A stretch of DNA of 64,000 bases from Ferrovibrio sp046294345 (GCA_046294345.1 JBKBJT010000001.1:62001-126000), one strand, 5' to 3'; positions 15,537 through 24,254 are shown, numbered from the stretch's first letter. Numbers and translations: made by a program. Notes: generated by a model not told the origin, from the letters alone.

Positions 15537-17921
15537 ATGACAGACATGCAGCATCGCCATGAGCACGGTAGTCATGGGCACGGCAGCCACGATCACCACC
15601 ATGGTCATACTACCGGACAGCATGATGCTGCGCGCCTCGCAAAGGATCCTGTCTGCGGCATGAATGTCGACCCAGAGCTGGCACAGCATTCAGCCGAGTA
15701 CGACACAGTCCGATATGTCTTCTGCAGCGAGGGCTGCAAATCGAAATTCATCGCCGAGCCGGCGAAGTATGCCACGGCGCGGCGCCAGGCTGAAAATCAC
15801 GCCCCGGCGGGAACGATTTATACCTGCCCGATGCACCCCCAGATCAGGCAGCCTGCGCCCGGCAATTGCCCGATCTGCGGCATGGCACTCGAACCTGAAA
15901 CCGCAAGCCCAGACAGTGGTCCGAGCCCGGAGCTAAGGGACATGACCCGCCGCTTCTGGGGCGGGCTGATCCTGACCGTGCCGCTGCTGGTTCTGGAGAT
16001 GGGGCCTCATCTGCTGGGCCTGCACTTGCTCGGCGCGCAGGCCTCGAACTGGGTGCAGTTGATCTTTGCTACGCCTGTGGTGCTATGGGCCGGCTGGCCA
16101 TTCTTCGAACGCGGCGCGGTGTCGGTTGTTACCCGCAAGCTAAACATGTTCACCTTGATCGCCATGGGCGTGGGGGTCGCCTGGGTTTACAGCATTGTGG
16201 CAACCCTTACGCCAGGCATCTTCCCTTCCGCCTTCCGTGGCGCCGAAGGTGCCGTTGCCGTCTATTTCGAGGCCGCCGCCGTCATCACGGTCCTGGTATT
16301 GCTCGGGCAGGTGCTGGAGCTTCGTGCCCGCGAACAGACCTCCGGGGCGATCCGGGCCTTGCTCGACCTCACACCCAAGATGGCGCGCCGGATCACCGCT
16401 GCTGGCGAGGATGAAGACATTTCAATTGATGCCATTGCCGTCGGCGACCGCCTGCGCGTGCGTCCTGGCGAAAAGGTGCCCGTTGATGGCGAGGTTCTGG
16501 ATGGCCGCTGCAGTATCGATGAATCGATGGTCACCGGTGAATCCATGCCGGTGACCAAGACGCCCGGCAGCAAGGTCATCGCCGGCACCATGAACCAGAC
16601 CGGCAGTTTCGTGATGCGGGCCGACAAGGTCGGTCATGACACGATGCTGGCCCAAATCGTCCATATGGTTGCCCAGGCCCAGCGCAGCCGAGCCCCCATT
16701 CAGCGTCTGGTCGACGATGTCTCGGCCTGGTTCGTACCGGCCGTGATCGTCGTCGCCATCCTCGCATTTGCCGCCTGGGCCATCTGGGGACCGGAACCCC
16801 GGATGGCTTATGGCCTGGTTGCGGCCGTTTCCGTCCTGATCATTGCCTGTCCCTGCGCCCTTGGGCTAGCCACGCCGATGTCGATCATGGTGGGGGTCGG
16901 TCGTGGCGCCCAGAATGGCGTTCTGATCAAGAATGCCGAGGCGCTGGAGCGCATGGAAAAAGTCGATACGGCCGTCGTCGACAAGACGGGCACCCTGACC
17001 GAAGGCAAGCCGAAGGTCACGGCAATCGTGGCCTTAGCCGCTCAGCGGGAAGACGAAATTCTGCGTATTGCGGCCAGCCTGGAGCGCGGCAGCGAGCATC
17101 CGCTGGCCCAGGCCATCGTACTGGCTGCCACGGAACGCCAACTGGTCCTGGCTGAGGCATCGGACTTCGATAGCCCCGTCGGCAAAGGCGTGCTGGGCGT
17201 CGTGGAAGGCCGGAGGGTGGTGATTGGCAATGCCAGCTTCCTGGGAGAACAGCATGTTCCGACAGAAGCATCGCAACCCAGGGCCGATGAACTGCGTCGC
17301 GAGGGCGCGACGGCGATCTATGTCGCCCTCGATGGTACGGTGGCCGGCATCATTGCCATTGCCGATCCGGTAAAGGCCTCAACACCGGCAGCGCTCGCCG
17401 CCCTGCGCGGCGCCGGCATCCGGGTCGTCATGCTGACGGGTGACAATCGCACCACGGCTGAGGCGGTCGCCCGGCGGCTCGGCATCGATGAGGTCGAGGC
17501 CGATGTGTTGCCCGACCGCAAAAGCGCGGTCGTTGCAAAACTGCGGGGTGAAGGCCGCGTCGTGGCGATGGCAGGTGATGGCGTGAACGACGCCCCGGCG
17601 CTGGCAGCGGCCGACGTCGGCATCGCCATGGGCACCGGCACCGACGTCGCCATCGAAAGCGCGGGCGTCACGTTACTGAAGGGCGATCTTCAGGGCATTG
17701 CAAAAGCCAGGCATTTGTCCCAGGCCACCATGCGCAATATCAGGCAGAACCTGTTTTTCGCCTTTATCTACAATGTTGCCGGCGTACCGGTTGCCGCCGG
17801 CGTGCTCTATCCGTCTTTCGGGCTTTTGCTGTCCCCGATCATCGCCGCCGCCGCGATGGCCCTGTCGTCGGTTAGCGTGGTTGCCAATGCCCTGCGCCTG
17901 CGGACAGTCAAGATTTCGTGA
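15537..17921 (+). CDS. copA: Cu(I)-exporting P1B-type ATPase with YHS and YHMP metal-binding N-domains
   Basis: 794 residues from ATG 15537 (GGAAAGGGTT upstream). The order is: a His/Gly-rich leader, a YHS domain (DPVCGMNVDP at about 37, then YVFCSEGCKSKF), a heavy-metal-binding YTCPMHPQ...GNCPICGMALEP segment (about 95-120), and eight membrane spans. The phosphatase loop reads MVTGES. The transmembrane metal site is CPC at 438-440, the phosphorylation site is DKTGT with Asp482, and the hinge is GDGVNDAPAL. The last helices contain MALSSVSVVANALRL, the P1B-1 pattern for Cu(I). It pumps Cu(I) to the periplasm, where the multicopper oxidase and CusCBA genes downstream take over. The lack of HMA domains is typical for this YHS/YHMP subgroup. 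Confidence 0.95.
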   Translation: MTDMQHRHEHGSHGHGSHDHHHGHTTGQHDAARLAKDPVCGMNVDPELAQHSAEYDTVRYVFCSEGCKSKFIAEPAKYATARRQAENHAPAGTIYTCPMHPQIRQPAPGNCPICGMALEPETASPDSGPSPELRDMTRRFWGGLILTVPLLVLEMGPHLLGLHLLGAQASNWVQLIFATPVVLWAGWPFFERGAVSVVTRKLNMFTLIAMGVGVAWVYSIVATLTPGIFPSAFRGAEGAVAVYFEAAAVITVLVLLGQVLELRAREQTSGAIRALLDLTPKMARRITAAGEDEDISIDAIAVGDRLRVRPGEKVPVDGEVLDGRCSIDESMVTGESMPVTKTPGSKVIAGTMNQTGSFVMRADKVGHDTMLAQIVHMVAQAQRSRAPIQRLVDDVSAWFVPAVIVVAILAFAAWAIWGPEPRMAYGLVAAVSVLIIACPCALGLATPMSIMVGVGRGAQNGVLIKNAEALERMEKVDTAVVDKTGTLTEGKPKVTAIVALAAQREDEILRIAASLERGSEHPLAQAIVLAATERQLVLAEASDFDSPVGKGVLGVVEGRRVVIGNASFLGEQHVPTEASQPRADELRREGATAIYVALDGTVAGIIAIADPVKASTPAALAALRGAGIRVVMLTGDNRTTAEAVARRLGIDEVEADVLPDRKSAVVAKLRGEGRVVAMAGDGVNDAPALAAADVGIAMGTGTDVAIESAGVTLLKGDLQGIAKARHLSQATMRNIRQNLFFAFIYNVAGVPVAAGVLYPSFGLLLSPIIAAAAMALSSVSVVANALRLRTVKIS

Positions 17922-17944
17922 GGCCTGACAAGCGTCCTGAAGGG

Positions 17945-17958
17945 TTGATGCAAATCAA
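17945..17958. promoter_or_regulatory. Perfect FNR/DNR-type box upstream of the DUF2933 gene
   Basis: TTGATGCAAATCAA is an exact match to TTGAT-N4-ATCAA, centred about 58 bp upstream of the start codon at 18010. It suggests control of this gene pair by an FNR/FixK/DNR-family regulator. Two such proteins are encoded on the same transposon (45468 and 57210). Confidence 0.65.
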
Positions 17959-18009
17959 CATTGCATCGCGCGATCCGCCATAGCGTAAACCATCGCAAGG
18001 GAGATGCAG

Positions 18010-18264
18010 ATGGATGCTCACCAGAACACGCCTCAGGCGCCATGGTGGCGGACCGCATCGGGTCTTGTCCTGATCGGCTTCCTGGCTGTGGGCGGATTCT
18101 TCCTGATCACCGAACATCGGGCACATGTTTTTGGCGTCCTGCCGTATCTGCTCATCCTGGCTTGTCCGCTGATGCACCTGTTTCATCGCCATGGCGGCCA
18201 TGGCGGACACGACCAAGCCAAGCATCAAGGCCACGATGACTCCTCGGGAAAGGCAGGCCAGTGA
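18010..18264 (+). CDS. DUF2933 small membrane protein
   Basis: 84 residues. ATG 18010 is preferred over ATG 18004 because AAGGGAG ends only at 18003. Two hydrophobic segments (SGLVLIGFLAVGGFFLI and VLPYLLILACPLMHLFH) are followed by a His/Gly-rich tail (HRHGGHGGHDQAKHQGHDD) that could bind metal. The CPLMHLFHRHGGH motif is typical of DUF2933 proteins, which are common beside copper-export genes. Their role is unknown. It overlaps the next gene as TGATG. Confidence 0.82.
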   Translation: MDAHQNTPQAPWWRTASGLVLIGFLAVGGFFLITEHRAHVFGVLPYLLILACPLMHLFHRHGGHGGHDQAKHQGHDDSSGKAGQ

Positions 18265-18929
18265 TGATCGAACATGCTTCGTCGGCCTACGGCCTCTGGT
18301 TCCTGGTCATTGCCAATAGCGCCGTCTTCATCCTGTTTGCGCTGAGCTTCACCAAACCGGAAACGGCCCGCGATTGGCGCACGTTTGGGGCATTCTCTGC
18401 CTTCATCATCGCGCTGTTTGTCGAAATGTACGGCATCCCGGTCACCATCTTCTTCCTGTCGGGCTGGCTGCAGAGCCGCTACCCGGGCCTCGATCCGCTC
18501 TCTCACGATGCCGGCCATCTCTGGTGGACAATCTTCGGCCTGCAGGGCGACCCGCATTTCGGAATCCTGCACATCTTCAGCGGGCTGTTTATCGCCTTCG
18601 GGTTCATATTGTTGTCAGCCTCCTGGTCTGTCCTGCACAGCGCGCAAAAAGCTGGGACGCTGGCGACGAGTGGACCCTATGCTTATGTCCGTCATCCTCA
18701 GTATGTCGCCTTCATTACCATCATGCTGGGCTTCCTTTTCCAGTGGCCCACCATCCTGACGTTGCTGATGTTCCCGATCCTGGTGGTGATGTATGTCCGC
18801 CTGGCGGCCATCGAGGAGCGGGAAATCCGGGCCAAATTCGGCAGCCTCTACGAAGACTACGCAGCCCGGACTCCCGCCTGGATTCCGAATATCGGGGCGA
18901 CGGCCACGCCTCATCCCGGTGGAGCTTAG
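18264..18929 (+). CDS. Isoprenylcysteine carboxyl methyltransferase (ICMT)-family membrane protein
   Basis: 221 residues from ATG 18264, overlapping the previous stop codon; a GTG at 18261 is the alternative. Five or six membrane spans are followed by the family's SAM-binding C-terminal block: TSGPYAYVRHPQYVAFITIMLG, then EEREIRAKFGSLYEDYAARTPAWIP. Bacterial members are often linked to metal-resistance islands together with DUF2933, but the methyl acceptor is not known. Coupling and the upstream FNR-like box suggest co-regulation with DUF2933. Confidence 0.82.
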   Translation: MIEHASSAYGLWFLVIANSAVFILFALSFTKPETARDWRTFGAFSAFIIALFVEMYGIPVTIFFLSGWLQSRYPGLDPLSHDAGHLWWTIFGLQGDPHFGILHIFSGLFIAFGFILLSASWSVLHSAQKAGTLATSGPYAYVRHPQYVAFITIMLGFLFQWPTILTLLMFPILVVMYVRLAAIEEREIRAKFGSLYEDYAARTPAWIPNIGATATPHPGGA

Positions 18930-18935
18930 AAAGAC

Positions 18936-18966
18936 TTGACCTTCCAATACGGGAAGGTTGTATCGT
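18936..18966 (+). promoter_or_regulatory. CueR-type operator/promoter
   Basis: TTGACC (18936-18941), a 19-bp spacer and TATCGT (18961-18966). The spacer region contains a perfect dyad ACCTTCC-N6-GGAAGGT (18939-18958), matching the CueR family site. It drives the run of genes beginning at 18973. Transcription would start near that first ATG, so the mRNA may be nearly leaderless. Confidence 0.85.
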
Positions 18967-18972
18967 CTTCCC

Positions 18973-19431
18973 ATGAGGTTCGGTCAGACCGAGATGACGC
19001 TTTCGCCGTGGCGGCGCCTTGCCGCCGCTTTGGCGTTATTTGCGCTCCTGTTTGCCGGAACCGTTTCGTCCGTATCGCACAGCATGGCGATGGCGGCGAC
19101 CTCAAACCTGATGGCGACCGATTACACCGGCCTTTCGGCAACCGGTCAATTTCATCAGGGCGCTGGATCCGCAAAGACTGATGCGGCCACTGCCCATGAA
19201 AAGGGCCTGCCACATGATCATGCCGCCATGGCAACCGGCGGCGACGATGCGCCTGGCAATTGCGATCAGGGCTGCATCCTGTGCAAGGATTGCGCGCTCT
19301 GCGGCTTGTTTGCCTTCGGCGGGCGGCCGCTGACGGTCTTCGTCGCTTACTATGCGGGCTACACGCCGCAGGTGACGCGCTCACCTTCAAGCCTCATTTC
19401 CGCGCTTCCCGCCGAGCCTCCTCGATTCTGA
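18973..19431 (+). CDS. Small exported cysteine-rich protein of unknown function
   Basis: 152 residues from ATG 18973, or 145 from ATG 18994; the predicted transcription start close to 18973 makes the choice uncertain. A hydrophobic signal segment (LAAALALFALLFAGTVSSVSHSMAMAA) is followed by a His-containing linker. A tight cysteine cluster, CDQGCILCKDCALCGL, lies near residue 105 and could bind Cu(I). It is the first gene behind a CueR-type operator, so copper induction is likely. It resembles DUF2946-like small proteins only loosely; no function is assigned. Confidence 0.65.
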   Translation: MRFGQTEMTLSPWRRLAAALALFALLFAGTVSSVSHSMAMAATSNLMATDYTGLSATGQFHQGAGSAKTDAATAHEKGLPHDHAAMATGGDDAPGNCDQGCILCKDCALCGLFAFGGRPLTVFVAYYAGYTPQVTRSPSSLISALPAEPPRF

Positions 19432-19509
19432 CCGACGCCTGAGGATCGCCCCGCAGCACAACCTGCGGCCGATCATCTTTTTGTCGTTCAACCCGATGAG
19501 GCTTTTCCC

Positions 19510-19827
19510 ATGTCTTCTATGAATTTTCGGTCAGCCCTTTTGGGCATGACCATCGGCCTTGCTGCGCAAGCGGCCTGGGCTGCTGAACCGTCGACCGGTG
19601 TCCTAGCCCCGAACGCCCCGAACGCGCCACTTCCCTATCCGTCCGCCTTCAGCGGCTATAAGCGTACGCAATTCGAGGACAAGATCGATTGGCGCAAAGC
19701 CAATGACGCCGTCCGCGACGTCGGCGGTCACATGGGCGCCATCAAGTCGGACAGCCCCGACGAGTTGCCGACTAAGGCCGCCGGTGATGCGGCGCCCGGC
19801 GGCCATGCCGGCCATCACGGCAAGTGA
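19510..19827 (+). CDS. Small periplasmic protein of copper clusters, unknown function
   Basis: 105 residues with a clear signal peptide (RSALLGMTIGLAAQAAWAAEP). The mature part has an SAFSGYKRTQFEDKIDWRKANDAVRDVGGHMG segment and a His-rich end (GGHAGHHGK), consistent with a periplasmic metal-binding or accessory role. It sits 7 bp ahead of the outer-membrane lipoprotein gene. Similar small proteins are frequent before TolC-type genes in copper islands, but I do not recognise a named family. Confidence 0.65.
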   Translation: MSSMNFRSALLGMTIGLAAQAAWAAEPSTGVLAPNAPNAPLPYPSAFSGYKRTQFEDKIDWRKANDAVRDVGGHMGAIKSDSPDELPTKAAGDAAPGGHAGHHGK

Positions 19828-19834
19828 GGCCGTC

Positions 19835-21253
19835 ATGATAACTCAAGCCATAACCATGCGCCGACTTGCCGCGAGCGTTGCTCTTGTCGCCCTGCTGGGT
19901 GCCTGTGCCGGTCCGGTCGCCAACCGTGCCTTCGAGGAAGTCGCCTCCACCACCGAGAAGCATATCGGGAAGAAGCCGGTCTGGGTCAAATCCGCGGAGG
20001 ACGAAGCCCGGGTCCGCAGCATCATCGACGAGCTTCTGGCCAAGCCGCTGAGGGCCGATGATGCCGTTCAGGTCGCCCTGCTGAACAACCGGCGCCTGCA
20101 GGGCGGTTTCTCCGAGCTTGGCATTGGCGCGGCCGACCTGACCAGTTCCTGGCGCCCGGAAAATCCGGGCTTCAGCTTCGCCCGCCTGCGGCGCGGCCAG
20201 GAGATCGAGATCGAGCGCTCAATCGGCATCGATGCGCTCAGCCTGCTGGTGCTGCCGATGACGGCCAGCATCGAGAGCCGGCGTTTCGAGCGGACGAAAC
20301 TGAATACCGCCACCGAAATCCTGTCGCTTGCGGCGCAGACCAAACGGGCATGGTACGAGGCCGTGGCGGCCGAGCAGACCGCCAGCTATGTCGCCCAGGT
20401 GCGCGAATCAGCAGAAACGCAGGCCGAGCTGGCACGCCGCATGCGCGCCGTGGGCAACTGGAACACGCTCGACTATATCCGCGAGCGGATTTTCTATGCC
20501 GATGCCACAGCGCGCCTGGCCAAAGCCCGCGTGACGGCAACAACAGCTCGTGAGCGGCTCGGCCGCCTGATGGGCCTTTGGGGCAAGGATATGGCCTACA
20601 AGCTGCCGGAGCGCCTGCCCTCCCTGCCTGGCGCCCCGCGCAGCGTGGAGAATATCGAAGCCAAGGCGATTACCGAACGCCTCGATATCCAGATGGCCAA
20701 GGCCGACGTCTCGGCTCTGCAGACAACCTATGGTCTGACCAATGCGACCCGCTTCGTGAATGTCCTCGAGGTTGGATTCCAGCGGAACAGCCAGAGCGCG
20801 GCCAAGGACCAGACCGGTTACGAAATCAGCTTCGAGGTGCCGCTATTTGACTTCGGGGACGCCAAGGCAACCAAGGCGGAACAGTATTACCTGCAGGCGG
20901 TCCACCGCCTGGCCGACACAGCGGTCAACGCCCGTTCGGCTGCCCGCGAGGCCTGGCTCGGCTATCAGACCAACTATGAGCTCGCCAAGCATTATCAGGA
21001 CGAGATCATTCCTCTGCGCCAGAAGGCATCTGAGGAAATGGTGCAGCGCTACAACGGCATGCTGATCAGCGTGTTCGAACTGCTGTCAGACGCCCGCGAC
21101 CAGATCGCCGAAGTCACGGCGGCGCTGGAGGCGCAGCGCGATTTCTGGATTGCCGATACCGACCTCACCTTCGTCACCATCGCGCCCGTTGAAGCTGGCA
21201 CGCCGGCCGGCGACGGCGCTGTTGCCGCTGCCCGCCGCGGCGGCGGCCACTGA
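19835..21253 (+). CDS. TolC-family outer-membrane efflux lipoprotein
   Basis: 472 residues from ATG 19835. The lipobox LLGACAG directs lipidation at Cys25 or so. Long alpha-helical stretches with heptad character follow, including the two repeats typical of OEP domains (VQVALLNNRRLQGGFSELGIGAADL and ITERLDIQMAKADVSALQ). Unusually, it is directly followed by a multicopper oxidase and not by an adaptor/RND pair. A second TolC-type protein is encoded with CusBA at 24761. It may serve the CusBA pump, export oxidised copper or siderophore-like compounds, or be an accessory channel. Confidence 0.85.
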   Translation: MITQAITMRRLAASVALVALLGACAGPVANRAFEEVASTTEKHIGKKPVWVKSAEDEARVRSIIDELLAKPLRADDAVQVALLNNRRLQGGFSELGIGAADLTSSWRPENPGFSFARLRRGQEIEIERSIGIDALSLLVLPMTASIESRRFERTKLNTATEILSLAAQTKRAWYEAVAAEQTASYVAQVRESAETQAELARRMRAVGNWNTLDYIRERIFYADATARLAKARVTATTARERLGRLMGLWGKDMAYKLPERLPSLPGAPRSVENIEAKAITERLDIQMAKADVSALQTTYGLTNATRFVNVLEVGFQRNSQSAAKDQTGYEISFEVPLFDFGDAKATKAEQYYLQAVHRLADTAVNARSAAREAWLGYQTNYELAKHYQDEIIPLRQKASEEMVQRYNGMLISVFELLSDARDQIAEVTAALEAQRDFWIADTDLTFVTIAPVEAGTPAGDGAVAAARRGGGH

Positions 21254-21272
21254 ACCTCCGGAGACCCACGTC

Positions 21273-22571
21273 ATGTTTACCCGACGCAATCTTTTTACCG
21301 CCGCCGCCACCGGCATCGCCGCAGCGGCCGTCAGCCGTTCGGCGCTCGCTGCCCTGCCGGAGCCGGCCTATCCGGCCGGTCCCAAGACCGAGCCGCCGCC
21401 GCAACCCAACACCGGCCGGCCGTTCCATCCGGTCGTGACCCTGAACGGCTGGTCGGCGCCCTGGCGCATGAACGGCCGGTGGAAGGAATTCCACCTGGTC
21501 GCCGAGCCGGTCGTACGCGAGCTGGCGCCCGGCATGAAAGCCAATCTCTGGGGTTACAACGGCCAATCGCCCGGCCCAACCATCGAGGCGGTCGAGGGCG
21601 ACTGGGTCCGGCTGTTCGTGACCAACAAACTGCCGGAGCACACCACCATCCATTGGCATGGCCAGATTCTGCCATCCGGCATGGATGGCGTAGGCGGTTT
21701 GAGCCAACCGCAGATCAGGCCGGGCGAGACTTACGTCTATGAGTTCCAGCTGAAGAAATCCGGCACCTTCATGTACCACCCGCATGCCGACGAGATGGTG
21801 CAGATGGCGATGGGCATGATGGGCATGTTCATCGTGCATCCACGCGACCCGAACCAGTACCGGGTCGATCGCGACTTCGTCTTCCTGATGAGTGCCTACG
21901 ACATCGAACCCGGCGCGGCCACACCCAAGGTCGCCGAGATGCTGAACTTCAATCTCTGGACCTGGAACAGCCGCGTCTTCCCCGGCATCGACACCCTTCC
22001 GGTGCGGATGGGCGACAGGGTGCGCATCCGCTTCGGCAACCTGACCATGACCAATCACCCGATCCACATGCACGGTTATGATTTTGCCGTCACCTGCACC
22101 GATGGCGGCTGGGTGCCGCCTTCGGCGCGCTGGCCCGAGGTGACCATCGACTGCCCGGTGGGTGCCATGCGGGCGTTTGAATTCGATGCCACCAATCCCG
22201 GCGACTGGGCTTTCCACTGCCACAAGTCGCATCACACCATGAATGCCATGGGCCATGATGTGCCGACCATGATCGGCGTCGATCATCGGGGCATCTCCAG
22301 GCGCATGGTCTCGCTGATACCCGACTACATGACCATGGGTGAACGCGGCATGGCGGATATGGGCGAGATGGAAATGCCGCTGCCGGACAACACGCTGCCG
22401 ATGATGACCGGCACCGGCCCCTTCGGACCGATCGAGATGGGCGGCATGTTCACCGTCGTGAAGGTGCGCGAGGGCCTGGCCCGCGGCGATTACAAGGATC
22501 CCGGCTGGTACAAAAATCCGCCCGGTACTGTTGCCTATAAATATAACGGCGACATCAACAAGCGCGGCTGA
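21273..22571 (+). CDS. Periplasmic multicopper oxidase (copper-resistance type)
   Basis: 432 residues with a Tat signal (FTRRNLFTAAATGIAAAAVS). All four copper-ligand motifs are visible: HWHG, HPHAD, HPIHMHG and HCHKSHH. The last holds the type 1 copper Cys with flanking type 3 His. Met-rich MAMGMMGMF and MGEMEMP segments resemble the Cu(I)-binding Met regions of CueO/PcoA. It should oxidise Cu(I) to the less toxic Cu(II) in the periplasm. At this length it is shorter than the PcoA/CopA type, and no PcoB-like partner is present in the window. Confidence 0.93.
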   Translation: MFTRRNLFTAAATGIAAAAVSRSALAALPEPAYPAGPKTEPPPQPNTGRPFHPVVTLNGWSAPWRMNGRWKEFHLVAEPVVRELAPGMKANLWGYNGQSPGPTIEAVEGDWVRLFVTNKLPEHTTIHWHGQILPSGMDGVGGLSQPQIRPGETYVYEFQLKKSGTFMYHPHADEMVQMAMGMMGMFIVHPRDPNQYRVDRDFVFLMSAYDIEPGAATPKVAEMLNFNLWTWNSRVFPGIDTLPVRMGDRVRIRFGNLTMTNHPIHMHGYDFAVTCTDGGWVPPSARWPEVTIDCPVGAMRAFEFDATNPGDWAFHCHKSHHTMNAMGHDVPTMIGVDHRGISRRMVSLIPDYMTMGERGMADMGEMEMPLPDNTLPMMTGTGPFGPIEMGGMFTVVKVREGLARGDYKDPGWYKNPPGTVAYKYNGDINKRG

Positions 22572-22601
22572 AGAGCCGCAATACTGCAGAAGGAAAACGT
22601 A

Positions 22602-23114
22602 ATGCTCTCGAATCATCGCAAAATGGCACTCATGCTAGTTAGCGGCACGCTCAGCCTGGCGGCTGCCGCCGTCTCGGCCGTGCCTGGACATGGCGGCGGC
22701 CATGGCCATGACGACAAGAAAGGTGCCTACAATGGTCATGCCGCAGCCTTGGGCGAACCCGGCGACCCGAAGGCCAATGCCCGGGTCATCAATGTCAACA
22801 TGACGGACGAGATGCGCTTCAGCCCCGCGACCGTGATGGTCTCGCGGGGTGAGACCGTCAAATTCGTCGTAAAGAACAGCGGCCAGCTCAAGCACGAGAT
22901 GACTCTCGGCATGATCGATGAACTGGTCGAGCACGCTAAAGTGATGGAGAAGCATCCGGAAATGGAGCATGACGATCCCAATGCGGTGACCGTCGATCCA
23001 GGCAAGACCAGGACCATCCTGTGGAAATTCACCAAGGCCGGCACCTTCGATTATGGCTGCCTGGTTCCCGGTCACATGCAAGGTGGCATGAAGGGCAAGA
23101 TCATCGTCCGTTAG
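22602..23114 (+). CDS. Periplasmic cupredoxin-domain protein
   Basis: 170 residues from ATG 22602 (AGAAGGAAAACG upstream). A signal peptide (LMLVSGTLSLAAAAVSAVPG) leads into a His/Gly-rich segment. A plastocyanin-like domain follows, with NSGQLKHEMTLG (His ligand) and FDYGCLVPGHMQGGMKG (Cys, His and Met ligands of a type 1 copper site). Such proteins shuttle electrons or copper next to multicopper oxidases. It is in line with the oxidase gene, 30 bp downstream. Confidence 0.9.
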   Translation: MLSNHRKMALMLVSGTLSLAAAAVSAVPGHGGGHGHDDKKGAYNGHAAALGEPGDPKANARVINVNMTDEMRFSPATVMVSRGETVKFVVKNSGQLKHEMTLGMIDELVEHAKVMEKHPEMEHDDPNAVTVDPGKTRTILWKFTKAGTFDYGCLVPGHMQGGMKGKIIVR

Positions 23115-23128
23115 TCAGGAAGGTCATC

Positions 23129-23329
23129 ATGTCCAACATCAGTGCCCTCGCGATTCTTCTGGTCCTGGCCGGTTGCGCCGCACAGTCAAATCCACCCTTC
23201 GCCGTGGATGAGACCGTCTGCGCAACAGCCGGCCGGCCCGGGACATCTGAGTACCGCCAATGCATCGCGGATCGAGTTTCGGCTTATGACGAGCGCTCGA
23301 ATCGCTGGCGCGTTGAACAGTCGAACTGA
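23129..23329 (+). CDS. Small lipoprotein, unknown function
   Basis: 66 residues from ATG 23129. The signal sequence ends in a clear lipobox LVLAGCAAQ, and the short mature part has two further Cys (ETVCATAG, EYRQCIADR) that could pair. Too short for domain recognition. Its position between the cupredoxin and the CusF-like gene suggests a periplasmic or outer-membrane accessory role in copper resistance. Confidence 0.7.
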   Translation: MSNISALAILLVLAGCAAQSNPPFAVDETVCATAGRPGTSEYRQCIADRVSAYDERSNRWRVEQSN

Positions 23330-23342
23330 AAAGGAGTTCATC

Positions 23343-23642
23343 ATGAAAAAGCTTATTCTTGCTGCCGCCATGTTCCTGGCTCTTGGTGGAGTGGGCCTGG
23401 ATGCCTTTGCCCAGATGATGGGCAAAGGCGAAGGCGAGATTCGCAAAGTCGACAAGGATGCCGGCAAGATCACCATCAAGCATGGTCCCATCGAAGGCAT
23501 GGACATGCCGGGCATGACCATGGTCTTCCAGGTAAAGGATCCAGGCCTGCTGGATAAAGCCAAAGTCGGAGAGACGGTCAATTTCACCGTGACCAAGGAC
23601 CGCGGTGCCATGGTCGTGACCTCGGTCGAGCCCAAGAAATAA
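23343..23642 (+). CDS. cusF: CusF-like periplasmic copper-binding protein
   Basis: 99 residues from ATG 23343 behind AAAGGAG. After a signal peptide, a small OB-like domain carries ITIKHGPIEGMDMPGMTMVF. This corresponds to the CusF motif with a His and two Met ligands. The tryptophan that caps Cu(I) in E. coli CusF (N-W-P-E-M-T-M) is a methionine here (D-M-P-G-M-T-M). It would deliver Cu(I) to the CusCBA pump encoded about 1.1 kb downstream. Confidence 0.88.
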   Translation: MKKLILAAAMFLALGGVGLDAFAQMMGKGEGEIRKVDKDAGKITIKHGPIEGMDMPGMTMVFQVKDPGLLDKAKVGETVNFTVTKDRGAMVVTSVEPKK

Positions 23643-23780
23643 GGGCCGGCAGAGGCCCCCCCTGGTCCGGATGACGCCGCAATGGGTCCTTCGGTCCGCC
23701 ACTCGGCCAGGGGAGGTTTTGCCGGATACCACGCTATGCCGCCAACACTTAGTTCAGCCCCGGATTTACGGATCAGCGAC

Positions 23781-24254
23781 ATGGAAACCTGGTATGGCAA
23801 CCCTCACGCGACCTGGCGCCACCCCGCCTGGGCGGCCATGCTATTCGTTCTTATGCTGCTGCTATCGCCAATAGCTCGCGCTCATACCGAATTCGGCTCC
23901 CAAATCGATGTCGACCATGCCCTGATCGAAGCGCGGGACAACACGAGCGGGGTCTTAAAATTCAGCATCCAGAACAACACGGACAGCGTCATCCACCTGC
24001 TGCGGGTGGAGACGCCGATCGCGTCAGGCAGCCGGATCATGTTCGACGCCGGCGATGGACGTCGCCTGCAGCTGGATTCGCTTGGCGTGAAAGCGGGGCA
24101 GGCGCTTGATTTCTCCACATCCCATATGTGGGTGGAACTGACCGGACTGCGCGAGACGCTACGCAACGGCATGCATGTCCCTTTACGCCTCATTTTCAAC
24201 GCCGGGCAATGGGTCGATATTACCGGCGATGTTGGGACGCATCATGATCATTGA
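23781..24254 (+). CDS. PCu(A)C-like periplasmic copper chaperone (divergent)
   Basis: 157 residues from ATG 23781, which places a hydrophobic signal (WAAMLFVLMLLLSPIARA) near the N-terminus; earlier in-frame starts lack ribosome sites. The mature domain follows the PCuAC layout, with IQNNTDSVIHLLRVETPIASGSRIMF, SHMWVELTGLRETLRNGMHVPLRLIFNAG and a terminal HHDH. The canonical H-x-M...H-x-M ligands are only partly conserved, so metal binding is plausible but not certain. The family supplies copper to cytochrome oxidase or pumps. Confidence 0.7.
   Translation: METWYGNPHATWRHPAWAAMLFVLMLLLSPIARAHTEFGSQIDVDHALIEARDNTSGVLKFSIQNNTDSVIHLLRVETPIASGSRIMFDAGDGRRLQLDSLGVKAGQALDFSTSHMWVELTGLRETLRNGMHVPLRLIFNAGQWVDITGDVGTHHDH

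Noticed and set aside
19835..22571. Complete PcoAB/CopAB system
   Set aside because: The oxidase is present, but no PcoB/CopB outer-membrane beta-barrel gene; its neighbour is a TolC-type lipoprotein.
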